This document shows positions 26,198 through 35,190 of a stretch of DNA of 64,000 bases, in pieces. The position numbers were made by a program, and so were the translations under genes. Position 1 is the stretch's first letter. Each line of letters starts with the position of its first letter. The notes beneath the pieces were generated by a model. The model was not told the origin of the DNA. It was given only the letters and a program-made list of their open reading frames with translations, and did no database searches. The DNA lies in contig CAIXRH010000014.1 of assembly GCA_903921785.1 (NCBI GenBank), positions 1 to 64,000 of the forward strand. The letters are read 5' to 3'. This DNA is from an uncultured Pseudomonadota bacterium (lineage in GTDB: Bacteria; Myxococcota_A; UBA796; SXON01).

Positions 26198-27660
26198 GCT
26201 TTCGCCACCGCGGCCGCCCAGGCCGCCCGCCGGATGTCGCGGTCCGCGACCGAGAGCGTGGGCTCGAACACGCGGTCCCGCGCCCACGCCGCCGTGACGG
26301 CGTCCGGGGACGCCCAGAAGCCGACGCCGAGGCCCGCGAGGTACGCCGCGCCCATGGCGGTGGTCTCCAGGTTGGTGGGGCGCACACAGCGCACACCGAG
26401 GACATCTGCCTGGAACTGCATCATCAGGTCGTTACGGGCGGCGCCGCCGTCGACGCGGAGCTCGCCCAGGGCGCGACCGGCGTCGTGGGCCATCGCGTCG
26501 AGGAGGTCGGTGATCTGGAGGGCCACGCCCTCAAGGACGGCACGGGCGAGGTGCCCCCGGGTGACGCCGCGAGTGATCCCGACGATGACGCCCCGCGCGT
26601 CGGGACGCCAGTGCGGGGCGCCGAGCCCCGCGAGCGCCGGCACGAACATGACGCCCGCGCTGTCGGGAACACTCGCGGCGAGCGCCTCGACCTCCGCGCT
26701 GGTCTGGATGATCCCCAGCCCGTCCCGCAGCCACTGGACCGCCGCACCGGCGATGAACGCCGAGCCCTCGAGGGCGTAGGTGGTCTTGCCGCCCAGACGC
26801 CAGCCGACGGTGGTCAGCATCCCCGTCGTGCTCGGCACGGGACGATCCCCCGTGTTCCAGAGGAGAAACGCGCCGGTGCCGTAGGTGCACTTCGCCATGC
26901 CAGGCGTGAAGCACGCCTGACCGAAGAGCGCCGACTGCTGGTCGCCGGCGATGCCCGCCACCGGGATGCCATCCGGGAGGAAGCCGACCCCGCGCGTGAC
27001 GCCGATGATCCCGGCGTTGTCCACCACCCGTGGGAGGCAGGCGGCCGGCACGCCGAACAGCGCGCAGAGCTCCTCGTCCCACGCGAGGCGGTGGAGGTCG
27101 AACAGGAGCGTACGGGAGGCGTTGCTCGGATCGGTGACGTGTTCACCGGTGAGCTTCCACACGACGAAGCTGTCGATCGTGCCGTAGCGGAGCCGCCCGC
27201 TCGCCGCGCCTTCGGCGACCCCGGCTCGGTTCTGCACCATCCACTCGGCCTTGGTTCCGGAGAAGTACGGATCCAAGACCAGGCCCGTACGCGCACGCAC
27301 CTCCGCTTCCTTGCCGGCCGCCTTCAGCGCCTCACACCGCGGCGCGGTGCGCCGGTCCTGCCAGACCAGCGCCCGGCCGGCCGGCTCGCCCGTCGTGCCG
27401 TCCCAGAACAGGCTCGTCTCCCGCTGGTTGGTGATGCCGATCGCCGCGATCCGCCCCGGGTCCACGCCCTGCAAGACCGCCGTGACGGCCTGGCGGATGC
27501 TGCCCCAGATCTCGTCGGCGTCGTGCTCCACGAGGCCAGGCGCGGGGAAGTAGTTGGGGAACTCCACGTTCTTGGACGCGAGCACCCGGCTCTGATGGTC
27601 CACGAGAACGGCGGTTGAGCCGGTCGTGCCCTGGTCGATGGCGAGGACGAGGTCGGACAT
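26194..27660 (-). CDS. glpK: Glycerol kinase
   Basis: The ATG at 27660 gives [20 protein letters not shown], the FGGY-kinase phosphate-1 motif. [55 protein letters not shown] and [31 protein letters not shown] are hallmark glycerol-kinase segments. [21 protein letters not shown] is the adenosine motif. Length 488 aa, normal for the family. It phosphorylates glycerol to glycerol 3-phosphate in the cytoplasm. No glpF, glpD or glpR is adjacent, so glycerol enters the pathway through genes elsewhere. The first 18 nt of the ORF-track frame (MIVQPH) are probably not translated. Confidence 0.97.
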   Translation of the reverse strand: MSDLVLAIDQGTTGSTAVLVDHQSRVLASKNVEFPNYFPAPGLVEHDADEIWGSIRQAVTAVLQGVDPGRIAAIGITNQRETSLFWDGTTGEPAGRALVWQDRRTAPRCEALKAAGKEAEVRARTGLVLDPYFSGTKAEWMVQNRAGVAEGAASGRLRYGTIDSFVVWKLTGEHVTDPSNASRTLLFDLHRLAWDEELCALFGVPAACLPRVVDNAGIIGVTRGVGFLPDGIPVAGIAGDQQSALFGQACFTPGMAKCTYGTGAFLLWNTGDRPVPSTTGMLTTVGWRLGGKTTYALEGSAFIAGAAVQWLRDGLGIIQTSAEVEALAASVPDSAGVMFVPALAGLGAPHWRPDARGVIVGITRGVTRGHLARAVLEGVALQITDLLDAMAHDAGRALGELRVDGGAARNDLMMQFQADVLGVRCVRPTNLETTAMGAAYLAGLGVGFWASPDAVTAAWARDRVFEPTLSVADRDIRRAAWAAAVAKA

Positions 27661-27714
27661 GTGGGGCTGGACTATCAAGGAATCCCCGACCGAGCCGACC
27701 GGCCGTGCGGGCCG

Positions 27715-28131
27715 TCAGTCTCCCAGCGCCGCCGTCGCCTCCAGCGTCGGCTCGCTCCTCCCGCTCTGGTTGTCGCCCCGGGTCCAGACCTCCACGCGGT
27801 CGGTGACGGACGGGAGGGTCATGGTGAGGTCGTAGAGACAGTCGCAGCCGGCGACCGCGGCCGGGTTCATGTCGATTGGCTGCACCAGGACGCTCAACCC
27901 GTCGTTCGCCTCGATCCAGAAGCCCTGCACGTCCTGGGCGCACCGGAACCCGACCGGGCCGACAGCAACGCTGGACTCCGAGTCGTTCTGGGCGAGCGTG
28001 GCGACGGGCTCCCCGACGCCGGTGTCGTAGGCGCTCTCGGAGCACTCCGCCTGGTGGAAGTCGGGGATGAGGTGCGCACCTTCGAAGTCGGGGGGGAGGT
28101 CGAAGCAGCCGAAGGCGAGGACGAGCAGCAT
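27715..28131 (-). CDS. Small putative lipoprotein, unknown function
   Basis: The ATG at 28131 starts MLLVLAFGCFDLPP, a very short lipoprotein signal with lipobox AFGC; the ORF track begins far upstream. The mature part (138 aa in all) has Cys pairs (AECSESAYD, FRCAQDVQ, GCDCLYD) and an acidic composition. No family is recognised. It lies 54 nt upstream of glpK on the same strand and downstream of a gene-free 310-bp stretch, so it may have its own promoter there. Confidence 0.65.
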   Translation of the reverse strand: MLLVLAFGCFDLPPDFEGAHLIPDFHQAECSESAYDTGVGEPVATLAQNDSESSVAVGPVGFRCAQDVQGFWIEANDGLSVLVQPIDMNPAAVAGCDCLYDLTMTLPSVTDRVEVWTRGDNQSGRSEPTLEATAALGD

Positions 28132-28441
28132 GGTGACTCCAGGTGCCGAGGAACATGCACACGCCGTGCCGGGGGAGGCCCCCCGCGCCAGGTTCGGCGC
28201 CCGGGCCGCATCGCCCGCCGGGCGGAGCGTCGACGGGCGGCCCAACCGCGACACCAGGATCGCGCCTGGACTCCAGCCGCCACCGGAGCGCCGACGCGGG
28301 CTCGAAGCGCAACCGCGCGCTCGTTGTCGGTGGGTCGGAGCGCCGAGGGTGGGGATGCGCACCCGCGCCGTCGCCACCCGCCGCCCCCTCCCCCCCGGGA
28401 TGAGCCTCACCGGCCTGCGAGGGGTCCGCCGCGATCGGAGC
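28132..28441. other. Gene-free stretch between selD and the small lipoprotein gene
   Basis: No credible ORF on either strand. The region holds one copy of a dispersed 48-bp repeat (28313-28360), another CGGAGCGCCGA word at about 28285, and several GC-rich inverted segments. It presumably contains the end of the selD transcript and the promoter of the lipoprotein gene, but I see no clear promoter motif. Confidence 0.5.
28313..28360. repeat. Dispersed 48-bp intergenic repeat, copy 2 (inverted)
   Basis: The reverse complement begins GCGCATCCCCACCCTCGGCG and contains ACCGACAACGAGCGC. It matches copy 1 at 16964-17011 in 42 of 48 positions by hand alignment, in opposite orientation and again between genes. 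Confidence 0.75.
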
Positions 28442-29500
28442 TCAGCCCTGGCTTCGCCGCACCCGGATGCGCGGGCCGTCGTCGAGCGGGCGGAGCTGGC
28501 CGATCGGCGCCGCGGCCAACGCCCCTCGCTCCTTCAGCCGGGCCACCACCGCGTCGACCTGCGCTTCCGGCACCGCGAGCACCATGCCGCCCGAGGTCTG
28601 GGGATCGGCGAGGATCAGCTTCGCGAGGGGATCGAGGTCGTCGTCCCACGCCGCCGAGGGCCCGTAGTAGGCGAGGTTTCGCCCGGTGGCCCCGGGGACC
28701 ACCCCCGCCGCGATGCTCGCGTGCGCCCCGGCCATGAGCGGCACTCGGTCGAACCACAGGTCGAGCCCCAGGTTCGAGCCGGCGGCCACCTCATGGGTGT
28801 GCCCGAGCACGCCGAAGCCGGTGACGTCCGTGGCACACCGTAGCCCCGCCTCCACCGCGACCTCACTGGGGATCCGGTTGAGAAAGGTTGCCACCCGCAC
28901 CAGCTCTGCGTAGTCCGCCTCGGAGATGGAGCCGCGCTTCACCGCGCTGGCGAGCGAGCCGCTGCCCACCGGCTTGGTGAGGATCAGCACGTCGCCCGCC
29001 GCCCCCCGGTCATTCCGCAGGATCCGATCGGGGTGCACGACGCCCGTGACCGAGAGCCCGAACTTCATCTCTTCGTCGTCGATGCTGTGGCCGCCAGCGA
29101 TCGGGATCCCCGCCTCCGTACAGATCTCCGCCCCGCCCGCCAGCACCTCGCCCATCACCTCCGGCGCGATCTTCTTGAGCGGGAGCCCCACGATGGCGAG
29201 GGCCAGGATGGGTCGGCCGCCCATGGCGTACACGTCCGAGATGGAGTTCGCCGCCGCAATCCTTCCGTAGTCCCGCGGGTCGTCGACCACGGGCATGAAA
29301 AAGTCCAGCGTCTGCACGACGGCAAGGTCGTCGCGCAGCCGGTAGACAGCCGCGTCGTCGCTGGAGGCGATCCCCACGAGGAGCTCGGGGGGCACCATCC
29401 GCGGCAATTTGGCGAGCATACGTTCCAGGTCCGCCGGACCCAGCTTGCACCCTCACCCACCGCCGTGGCTGTACTGGGTGAGGCGGATGCGATCCGGCAT
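28442..29500 (-). CDS. selD: Selenide, water dikinase containing selenocysteine (in-frame TGA)
   Basis: The ORF track starts at an internal Met (29419) because a TGA at 29455-29453 interrupts the frame. Reading from ATG 29500 gives MPDRIRLTQYSHGGG-(TGA)-GCKLGP, joining without a shift to LERMLAKLPRM. This is the canonical SelD N-terminus, where the catalytic residue is Cys or selenocysteine, so TGA is read as Sec16. The 352-aa enzyme makes selenophosphate from selenide and ATP for Sec-tRNA and selenouridine synthesis. VVQTLDFFMPVVDDP, AMGGRPILALAIVGLP and GGHSIDDEEMKFGLSVTG are family motifs. A hairpin directly after the TGA fits a bacterial SECIS. It lies 28 nt downstream of bioA, probably in one transcript. 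Confidence 0.95.
29425..29455 (-). promoter_or_regulatory. Candidate bacterial SECIS element of selD
   Basis: Beginning 9 nt after the selenocysteine TGA, the minus strand forms CTGGGTCC-GGC-GGACCTGG. This is an 8-bp stem with two G-U pairs and a GGC apical loop 17 nt from the TGA. Known bacterial SECIS hairpins sit immediately 3' of the UGA with a small G-containing apical loop about 16-37 nt away, which this fits. The fold is by eye. Confidence 0.65.
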
Positions 29501-29528
29501 GGGTGACCCCGAGGAAAGAGACGAGAAC

Positions 29529-30866
29529 CTAACCGGAAGCGGCCTCGGCCCGCGCGCCGTCTGCGCCGAGCACTTCGCTGACCGCCGCGGCCACCGCCGC
29601 GACCAGCTGGTCGAGGGCCGCGTCGTCGATCACCAGGGGCGGCATCACCACCACCGTGTCGCCGAGGTTGCGGATGATCGCGCCGTGGCGCCGGGCCGCG
29701 AGCGAGACCCGGTGCCCGAACCGGCCGACGGCTGGCAACGGACGACCACCGGGAGCCGTCAACAGGATCGCGCCCATCATCCCCACCCGGCGCACCTCGG
29801 TGACACATGGGTGATGTATCGCCCGAAGCGCGGCGTCGAGGCGGAGTCCGGCGCGTTGAGCGCGCTCGAGGATCGCCTCGTCCCGATACACGTCGAGCGT
29901 GGCGTTGGCCACCGCCACCGCGAGCGGATTCCCGGTATAGGTATGCCCGTGGTAGAACGTACGGTGCGCCGAGTACGGTCCTCGGAAACATCCGTATACT
30001 GTTTCACTCGTCAGGGTGGCGGCGAGCGGTAGATAGCCGCCCGTGATCGCCTTGGCGAGGCAGAGGAAGTCAGGACGGATCCCCGCCGCCTCACAGGCGA
30101 ACATCGGCCCGCTGCGGCCGAAGCCGGTGGCCACCTCGTCCACGACCAGCCAAGCCCCGGCTGCGCGGGCCAGGCGGGCCAATTCGCGCAAGAAGCCCAC
30201 GCTGTGGGTCCGCATGCCCGCGGCACCCTGAACGAGCGGTTCCACGACCAGCGCAGCGATCTCCTCCCCGTGTTCGGCGAACAGCGCACGCGCCTGGGCG
30301 AGGCACCGGGCTTCCTCCGCAGGGTCCGACCGCTCGGGGCTCTCCACGCGCAGGGCAGAGAACAACAACGGGCGGTAGATCCCATGGAACAGGTCAATGC
30401 CCCCCAGTGATACACTGCCGACTGTATCACCGTGATACGCCTCAGAGAGCGCGGCGAACCGGGTGCGTCGCGTCTCGCCCAGCTGCTGCTTTCCCTGGAA
30501 GGCCATCTTCAACGCCACCTCCACCGCGGTGGAGCCCGAATCGCTGTAGAACACCCGGTCGAGGCCGGTGAGCGCGCAGAGCCGCTCCGCGTGCTCGATC
30601 GCGCCCGGGTGGGTGAGCCCGAGCATCGTGGTGTGGGCGATCCGCCCCGCCTGCTCGGCCAGGGCGGCGTCCAACCGAGGGTGCCGGTGCCCGAGCACGT
30701 TGCACCACAACGAGGAGGTGCCGTCGACGTAGCGCCGCCCCGCCGTGTCGATGAGCCAGACGCCCTCGCCCCGCTCGATGACCAGGTTTTCCTCCTGCTT
30801 CTCCCACTCGTCCGCCTGGGTGAAGGGGTGCCAGAGGGAAGCGTAGTCGCGCCGAAGCCAGTCCAT
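29529..30866 (-). CDS. bioA: Adenosylmethionine-8-amino-7-oxononanoate aminotransferase
   Basis: The 445-aa protein begins RRDYASLWHPFTQADEWE, the typical BioA opening (xxWHPFTQ). It continues with GTSSLWCNVLGHRHPRLDAAL, SDSGSTAVEVALKMAFQ, AYHGDTVGSVSLGG, LVVDEVATGFGRSG and LCLAKAITGGYLPLAAT (the PLP-binding Lys). BioA converts KAPA to DAPA in biotin synthesis, using S-adenosylmethionine as amino donor. Other bio genes are not in the window. It is divergent from the alpha/beta hydrolase gene across 52 bp and followed 28 nt later by selD, an unusual pairing with no metabolic logic I can see. Confidence 0.95.
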   Translation of the reverse strand: MDWLRRDYASLWHPFTQADEWEKQEENLVIERGEGVWLIDTAGRRYVDGTSSLWCNVLGHRHPRLDAALAEQAGRIAHTTMLGLTHPGAIEHAERLCALTGLDRVFYSDSGSTAVEVALKMAFQGKQQLGETRRTRFAALSEAYHGDTVGSVSLGGIDLFHGIYRPLLFSALRVESPERSDPAEEARCLAQARALFAEHGEEIAALVVEPLVQGAAGMRTHSVGFLRELARLARAAGAWLVVDEVATGFGRSGPMFACEAAGIRPDFLCLAKAITGGYLPLAATLTSETVYGCFRGPYSAHRTFYHGHTYTGNPLAVAVANATLDVYRDEAILERAQRAGLRLDAALRAIHHPCVTEVRRVGMMGAILLTAPGGRPLPAVGRFGHRVSLAARRHGAIIRNLGDTVVVMPPLVIDDAALDQLVAAVAAAVSEVLGADGARAEAASG

Positions 30867-30918
30867 CGCCGCGCGCTAACCCACGCGCCCGGACCCGCCG
30901 GGGCGATACGCTGCGACC

Positions 30919-31902
30919 ATGGTGCTGTTCTTCCTCGCTTGTGAGCCGGATGACCCCGCGCCCGCCCCGATGGACCCCACGGTGGAGGGGCCGTACGGCG
31001 TGGGACGGAAGACCGCCGCACTCGACGATGATCGGGGCGGCACCCTGACGGTTGACGTGTGGTACCCGGCGGACGTGAGCGGCGAGCCCGACCCCTACGC
31101 GCCGACCGTCTTCACCGGCCTCGCGCGCATCGGCGCGCCGCGGGTCGAGGGGGAGTTCCCCCTGGTGGTGTTCTCCCACGGCAACGGGGGCATCCGCTTC
31201 CAGAGCTTCTTCCTGACCGAGTGGCTCGCCTCCCACGGGTTCGTCGTGGTCGCGCCGGACCATCCGCACAACACCGCCTTCGACTACGACGACAGCGTGC
31301 TCGACGAGGTGATGGCGCGCCGCCCCGGCGATGTCTCGCGTGCCGCCGACTACGCGATCGAGAGCTACGGCACGGAGGAGCAGTACCTGGTCATGGGGCA
31401 CTCCTTCGGCGGATGGACCACCCTCGCCGTCGCCGGTGGCACGTTGGACTTCACGTGGATGGACCAGTGGTGTGCGGACGGCGGCGTCGGCGAGCTCTGC
31501 GGGATCGACCACCCGACGGAAACCATCGCCGACCAGCCCGACCCGCGGGCCTACGGCGGGGTCGCGATGGCCCCCTGTGGCTGGTACAGCTTCGGTGAGA
31601 GCGGCCTGGCCAACGAGACGGGGGTGGCGGTGATGGCCGGAGAGAAGGACACAACCTGCCCGCTGGAGGGCGAAGCGAAGCCTACGGTGGAGCGGCTCGG
31701 TGCCCCCACCGCCCTCTACACCGTGGCCGGCGGAGGTCACTTCGTGTTCTCCATCCTGTGCGACCTCGGCCCGATCCAGGAAGAATGTGGCGATCCCACC
31801 TACGCCAGCACCGAGGAGGCACAGCCCGGCATCGCCGCGTGGGCCACCGCCTGGGCGCTCCGCCGCTGGACCGGAGACGAAGCGTACGACGCCTGGCTCT
31901 GA
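30919..31902 (+). CDS. Alpha/beta-hydrolase lipoprotein (dienelactone hydrolase / PAF-acetylhydrolase-like)
   Basis: The 327-aa product begins [17 protein letters not shown], a short lipoprotein signal (FLAC). [37 protein letters not shown] provides the oxyanion-hole HGN strand. [19 protein letters not shown] carries the nucleophile elbow G-H-S-F-G, and [10 protein letters not shown] the probable catalytic His. The acid may lie near [10 protein letters not shown]. The overall plan matches the predicted dienelactone-hydrolase/PAF-acetylhydrolase family found in Myxococcota. The substrate is an ester of unknown nature, acted on outside the cytoplasm. It has its own promoter region shared divergently with bioA. 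Confidence 0.82.
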   Translation: MVLFFLACEPDDPAPAPMDPTVEGPYGVGRKTAALDDDRGGTLTVDVWYPADVSGEPDPYAPTVFTGLARIGAPRVEGEFPLVVFSHGNGGIRFQSFFLTEWLASHGFVVVAPDHPHNTAFDYDDSVLDEVMARRPGDVSRAADYAIESYGTEEQYLVMGHSFGGWTTLAVAGGTLDFTWMDQWCADGGVGELCGIDHPTETIADQPDPRAYGGVAMAPCGWYSFGESGLANETGVAVMAGEKDTTCPLEGEAKPTVERLGAPTALYTVAGGGHFVFSILCDLGPIQEECGDPTYASTEEAQPGIAAWATAWALRRWTGDEAYDAWL

Positions 31903-32033
31903 ACCGCGGGGATGGGCGCCGGGGGAGCCACTCCGCCCGCCTCGCCATTCTCGCCGACCAGGGCGGCTCGACCGCCGACGGGTCCGGGGGGCAAGGCGGT
32001 GGGGCGCCACCAGCCCCTCGACATGCCAACGCC

Positions 32034-32047
32034 AACCTGCGCAGGTT
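32034..32047. promoter_or_regulatory. Perfect 14-bp palindrome upstream of rpe
   Basis: AACCTGCGCAGGTT is a perfect inverted repeat centred 30 nt before the rpe start codon, in an otherwise gene-free 167-bp gap. It could be an operator for a dimeric regulator; no regulator is adjacent and the role is only inferred. Confidence 0.4.
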
Positions 32048-32069
32048 AGCCACGCCGTCCGGAGCGCCC

Positions 32070-32714
32070 ATGCCCCCCATCGTCTCCCCCAGCATCCTCA
32101 GCGCCGACTTCTCCCGCCTCGGCGCCGAGCTCGAGAGCGTGCGCTCCGCCGACTGGATCCACGTCGACGTGATGGACGGGCGCTTCGTGCCCAACCTCAC
32201 GATCGGTCCGCTGGTCGTGGAGGCCGCCCGCCGGTCCACCACGCTGCCGCTGGACGTGCACCTGATGATCGTCGAGCCCGACAAGTACATCGAGGACTTC
32301 CGCAAGGCGGGAGCGGACTGGATCACGGTGCACGCCGAAGCGTGCCCCCACCTCGACCGGAGCCTCCAGGCCATCCGCGCGACCGGCGCCAAGGCGGGCG
32401 TCGCCCTGAACCCGCACACGCCGGAGTCGGTGCTCGACTACGTGCTCGAGGTCACCGATCTCGTGCTGGTGATGAGCGTGAACCCCGGGTTTGGCGGCCA
32501 GTCGCTCATCGATCGGGTGTTCCCCAAGATCGAGCGCCTCCGCCGCCGGATCGACGGCCAGGGCCTCCGCACGCTCATCGAGGTGGACGGCGGCGTGAAA
32601 CCGTCGAACGCCCGGCGCTTCGTGGAAGCCGGCGCCCACGCCCTGGTGGCCGGCTCTGCGGTGTTCGGCGCGCCGGACCGCGCGGCTGCGATCCGGGCGA
32701 TCCGCGAGGCGTGA
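32070..32714 (+). CDS. rpe: Ribulose-phosphate 3-epimerase
   Basis: The ATG at 32070 follows GGAG (spacing 5), giving [18 protein letters not shown]; the ORF track starts upstream in non-coding sequence. [57 protein letters not shown] and [12 protein letters not shown] are the full set of Rpe motifs with the metal-binding His/Asp residues. 214 aa is normal. It interconverts ribulose 5-phosphate and xylulose 5-phosphate in the pentose phosphate pathway. It converges on the minus-strand chemotaxis gene 10 nt away. Confidence 0.97.
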   Translation: MPPIVSPSILSADFSRLGAELESVRSADWIHVDVMDGRFVPNLTIGPLVVEAARRSTTLPLDVHLMIVEPDKYIEDFRKAGADWITVHAEACPHLDRSLQAIRATGAKAGVALNPHTPESVLDYVLEVTDLVLVMSVNPGFGGQSLIDRVFPKIERLRRRIDGQGLRTLIEVDGGVKPSNARRFVEAGAHALVAGSAVFGAPDRAAAIRAIREA

Positions 32715-32724
32715 GCCCTGGCGA

Positions 32725-33105
32725 TCAGAGGACGATCTGATCGTCCGCGAGGCCTGCCCGCACCACCGCGGCGAGCTCCCGCTCCAACGACTCCGGATCC
32801 AAGGCGTTCTGGAGCACGAGGATGTCCCCGAGCCGCGGCGTCTGGCGGCGCTGATCGATCAAGAGGTGGTCGACGTCGGCGGCGGTGAGGTAGCCCAGCG
32901 CAACGGCCACAGTGCCGAACGGCTCCTTGGACTCCGTCTGCTTCGAGAGAACCTCCAGCACCTGCCGGACGCTCATCTTGCGCTCACGCAGCGCCAATTG
33001 GCCGATTCGCGGTCGGCGCTGCTCCTGGAAATCCAGGGCGTCGATGAGCTGCTCGGGGCTGATGAGGCCCTGGCGGATGAGGTGTAGGCCAAGGGTCAAG
33101 CGCAT
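32725..33105 (-). CDS. Small protein with MshEN/GspE-N-like helical domain, in cheA operon
   Basis: The 126-aa protein reads MRLTLGLHLIRQGLISPEQLIDALDFQEQ then KMSVRQVLEVLSKQ and VAVALGYLTAADVDHLLIDQRRQTPRLGDILV. The duplicated 'lG..Lv..G.it.eql..AL..Q' pattern is that of the N-terminal domain of GspE/MshE-type secretion ATPases, which in some proteins binds c-di-GMP. Here it stands alone without an ATPase. Its start overlaps the end of the upstream cheA by 10 nt, so it is made together with that kinase. A regulatory input to the chemosensory array is possible but inferred. Confidence 0.6.
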   Translation of the reverse strand: MRLTLGLHLIRQGLISPEQLIDALDFQEQRRPRIGQLALRERKMSVRQVLEVLSKQTESKEPFGTVAVALGYLTAADVDHLLIDQRRQTPRLGDILVLQNALDPESLERELAAVVRAGLADDQIVL

Positions 33106-34799
33106 GGATACTCCGTGGAGGGGAACGTCCGGACCAGCTCGGCCAGCCCGACCGGATCGACGATTAACCCGACTCGGCCGTCTCCGAGGATCGCCGCCCC
33201 GGAGACGCCGTCCAACGGACCGAGGTCCGTGCCGATCGACTTCGCGACCACCTGTTGCTGGCCGAGGAGCTCGTCCACCTGCAGCGCATACGGTTCGCTC
33301 CCCGCGCGAAGGATGACCACAAGCCGCGCCCCCTCCGCGCTCTCCGGATTCCCAAACAAGCGAGACAGCCGATACACGGGCAGCACCCGCTCGCGAAGTC
33401 GCAGCATCTCGCCACGCCCCCAGAGCGTGAACAGGTCGCCTGCGGCGGGCTGCGCCACCGTCTCGATGCTCGAGGTGGGGATGACGTACCGCTGCTCGCC
33501 GGAGCGCACCAGCATGCCATCCAGGATCGCGAGTGTGAGCGGCAACGTGATGGTGAAGGTGGAGCCCTGTCCCACGACGGAGCGGATCTCCACCCGCCCC
33601 TTGAGCGTCTCCACGTTCCGACGGACGACGTCCATCCCGACCCCTCGCCCGCTGAGATCGGTCACGGTCTCGGCGGTGGAGAAGCCGGGGAGGAAGATGA
33701 GCTCGAGCGACTCCTTCTCGGAGAGCACCGCGTCGGCGGCGATGAGCCCCCGACTCACGGCCTTCGCGCGGATGCGCTCGGGGTCCATGCCCCGACCATC
33801 GTCGCTGAGCTCGACGATCACGGCGCCGCCCTCCTGGTAGGCCGCCAGCCGAACCGTGCCCGCCTCCGGCTTGCCCGCGGCCAGCCGCACCTCCGGCGAC
33901 TCAAGGCCGTGGTCGATCGCGTTTCGGAGCATGTGCACCAGCGGATCGCCCAGCGCCTCGACCACGTTCCGGTCGAGCTCTGTCTCTTCCCCGGAGCTGA
34001 CGAACTCCACCGGGCGGCGCACACGGTGGGCCGTGTCCCGCACCACGCGGTGTGCACGTTGGAACAGCTGCTTGAGCGGGACCATGCGCAAGGACATGGC
34101 CAGGCTCTGGAGCTGGCGCACGATGCCGATCTGCTGCTCGATGTCCCGCCCGAAGCCAGTGTCAAGCCCCGTCGAGCGCTGCATGCCCTGCATCACGATC
34201 GACGAAGCGATGACCAGCTCGCTGACCATGTCGACCATCCGGTCGAGACGGTCGGTACGGACGCGGACCCAGGCATCGGCGGCGGCGGCCGCGTTCGGAG
34301 ACGCCGCGGGGGTCCCCGGCTCGATGGCCGCCTCTTGCGTCGAGGGGCGGGCAGCCACCAATGGGGCCGCCAACGGCTGATCCTCGAGGGTGAGCACCAA
34401 CAGTCGAGTCTCGATCGCTTCCAGGTCTCCCGGCAACTCAGCCGGGCGGCCCTGCGCGGCCGCCCCGGTCGCTTCCACCAGGAGCCGGAGCCCGTCGAGC
34501 GCGGCGATGCAGGCGTTCGCTCTCTCTCCAGCGAAGGTCATCTCCCCCGCGCGGATCCTCGAGAGCAGGGACTCGGCCTTGTGGGCGAGCGAGACCAGCG
34601 CGTCCAGACCGAGGAACCCGGCGACCCCCTTGATCGTGTGAAACGCCCGGAAGACCGCACCGATCGCCGCTGCATCGTCGGGGCGCTGCTCCAAGGCGAG
34701 GAGGTTGGTCTCGGCGGTGGCCACCTGCTCCGCCGCCTCGACGAGGAACTCGGACAGGAGCTCCATGTCGGTGTCGGCGGGAAGTGTGAGGCTGGCCAT
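33096..34799 (-). CDS. cheA: CheA-type chemotaxis histidine kinase (first copy)
   Basis: The ATG at 34799 follows GCGGAGG and starts MASLTLPADTDMELLSEFL; the ORF track's start is upstream. Domains of the 567-aa protein: HPt (residues ~10-110) with phospho-accepting His54 in FRAFHTIKGVAGFLG; dimerisation (DRMVDMVSELVIASSIV); HATPase with N-box HMLRNAIDHGLE, DDGRGMD and GRGVGMDVVR; C-terminal CheW-like domain to about residue 565. The linker lacks an obvious P2 CheY-binding domain. It donates phosphate to CheY/CheB in the cytoplasmic array. Transcribed away from the main che operon, from a shared 121-bp divergent region, with a small GspE-N-like gene overlapping its end. Confidence 0.93.
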   Translation of the reverse strand: MASLTLPADTDMELLSEFLVEAAEQVATAETNLLALEQRPDDAAAIGAVFRAFHTIKGVAGFLGLDALVSLAHKAESLLSRIRAGEMTFAGERANACIAALDGLRLLVEATGAAAQGRPAELPGDLEAIETRLLVLTLEDQPLAAPLVAARPSTQEAAIEPGTPAASPNAAAAADAWVRVRTDRLDRMVDMVSELVIASSIVMQGMQRSTGLDTGFGRDIEQQIGIVRQLQSLAMSLRMVPLKQLFQRAHRVVRDTAHRVRRPVEFVSSGEETELDRNVVEALGDPLVHMLRNAIDHGLESPEVRLAAGKPEAGTVRLAAYQEGGAVIVELSDDGRGMDPERIRAKAVSRGLIAADAVLSEKESLELIFLPGFSTAETVTDLSGRGVGMDVVRRNVETLKGRVEIRSVVGQGSTFTITLPLTLAILDGMLVRSGEQRYVIPTSSIETVAQPAAGDLFTLWGRGEMLRLRERVLPVYRLSRLFGNPESAEGARLVVILRAGSEPYALQVDELLGQQQVVAKSIGTDLGPLDGVSGAAILGDGRVGLIVDPVGLAELVRTFPSTEYPCA

Positions 34800-34920
34800 G
34801 GCGGTGCCTCCGCATCGGATCGCGCCCCGCGCACTTGAGGGTGTTCTCGGCGGATCTCGATCGGCCAACGCCGGGCCTCCCCTACAGTCCGGCAGGGAAT
34901 TGCCGATGGGGTGGGGCACC

Positions 34921-35190
34921 ATGGCGTCAGCCCCGCTCGCACCTGTCGGCCACCTCGGAACGGAGGCCGCCCTCGACCTCCTCGCCGAAGCACGCGCCGT
35001 GGTCCTGGAAGGGGGGGATGTCACCGTTTCCCTCGCTGCGGTCGATGACCTCGGCGGGGCCTGCGCGCAGGTCCTCGTCTCCCTCTCCCGCACGCTCGAG
35101 CGCCGCGGCAACCACCTCCACCTCGTCGACGTGCCGCCCGGGATCGCCCCGATTCTCGGCTGGTGTGGCCTCCCCGCATCTGGAGCCTGA
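34921..35190 (+). CDS. STAS-domain-like small protein leading the che operon
   Basis: The 89-aa product (ATG 34921; an ATG at 34906 is an alternative) reads LGTEAALDLLAEARAVVLEGGDVTVSLAAVDDLGGACAQVLVSLSRTLERRGNHLHLVDVPPGIAPILGWCGL. The DVSLAAVDDLGGACAQVL strand-helix resembles a STAS domain of the SpoIIAA/MlaB type, with Gly/Ala near the usual phospho-Ser position. Such proteins occur at the head of chemosensory operons in several delta-proteobacterial lineages. The cheY-like gene begins right after its stop (TGAATG), so they are co-translated. Function in the pathway is inferred. Confidence 0.65.
   Translation: MASAPLAPVGHLGTEAALDLLAEARAVVLEGGDVTVSLAAVDDLGGACAQVLVSLSRTLERRGNHLHLVDVPPGIAPILGWCGLPASGA

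Noticed and set aside
29453-29455. TGA in selD as a frameshift or pseudogene mark
   Set aside because: The flanking residues join without a shift and the TGA sits exactly at the known Cys/Sec catalytic position with a hairpin just after it, so readthrough as selenocysteine is the better explanation.
34888-34908. Sigma-54 promoter before the STAS-cheY operon (GGCAGGGAATTGCC)
   Set aside because: The GG and GC doublets are separated by nine bases rather than the required ten, and the -24 element is otherwise poor.
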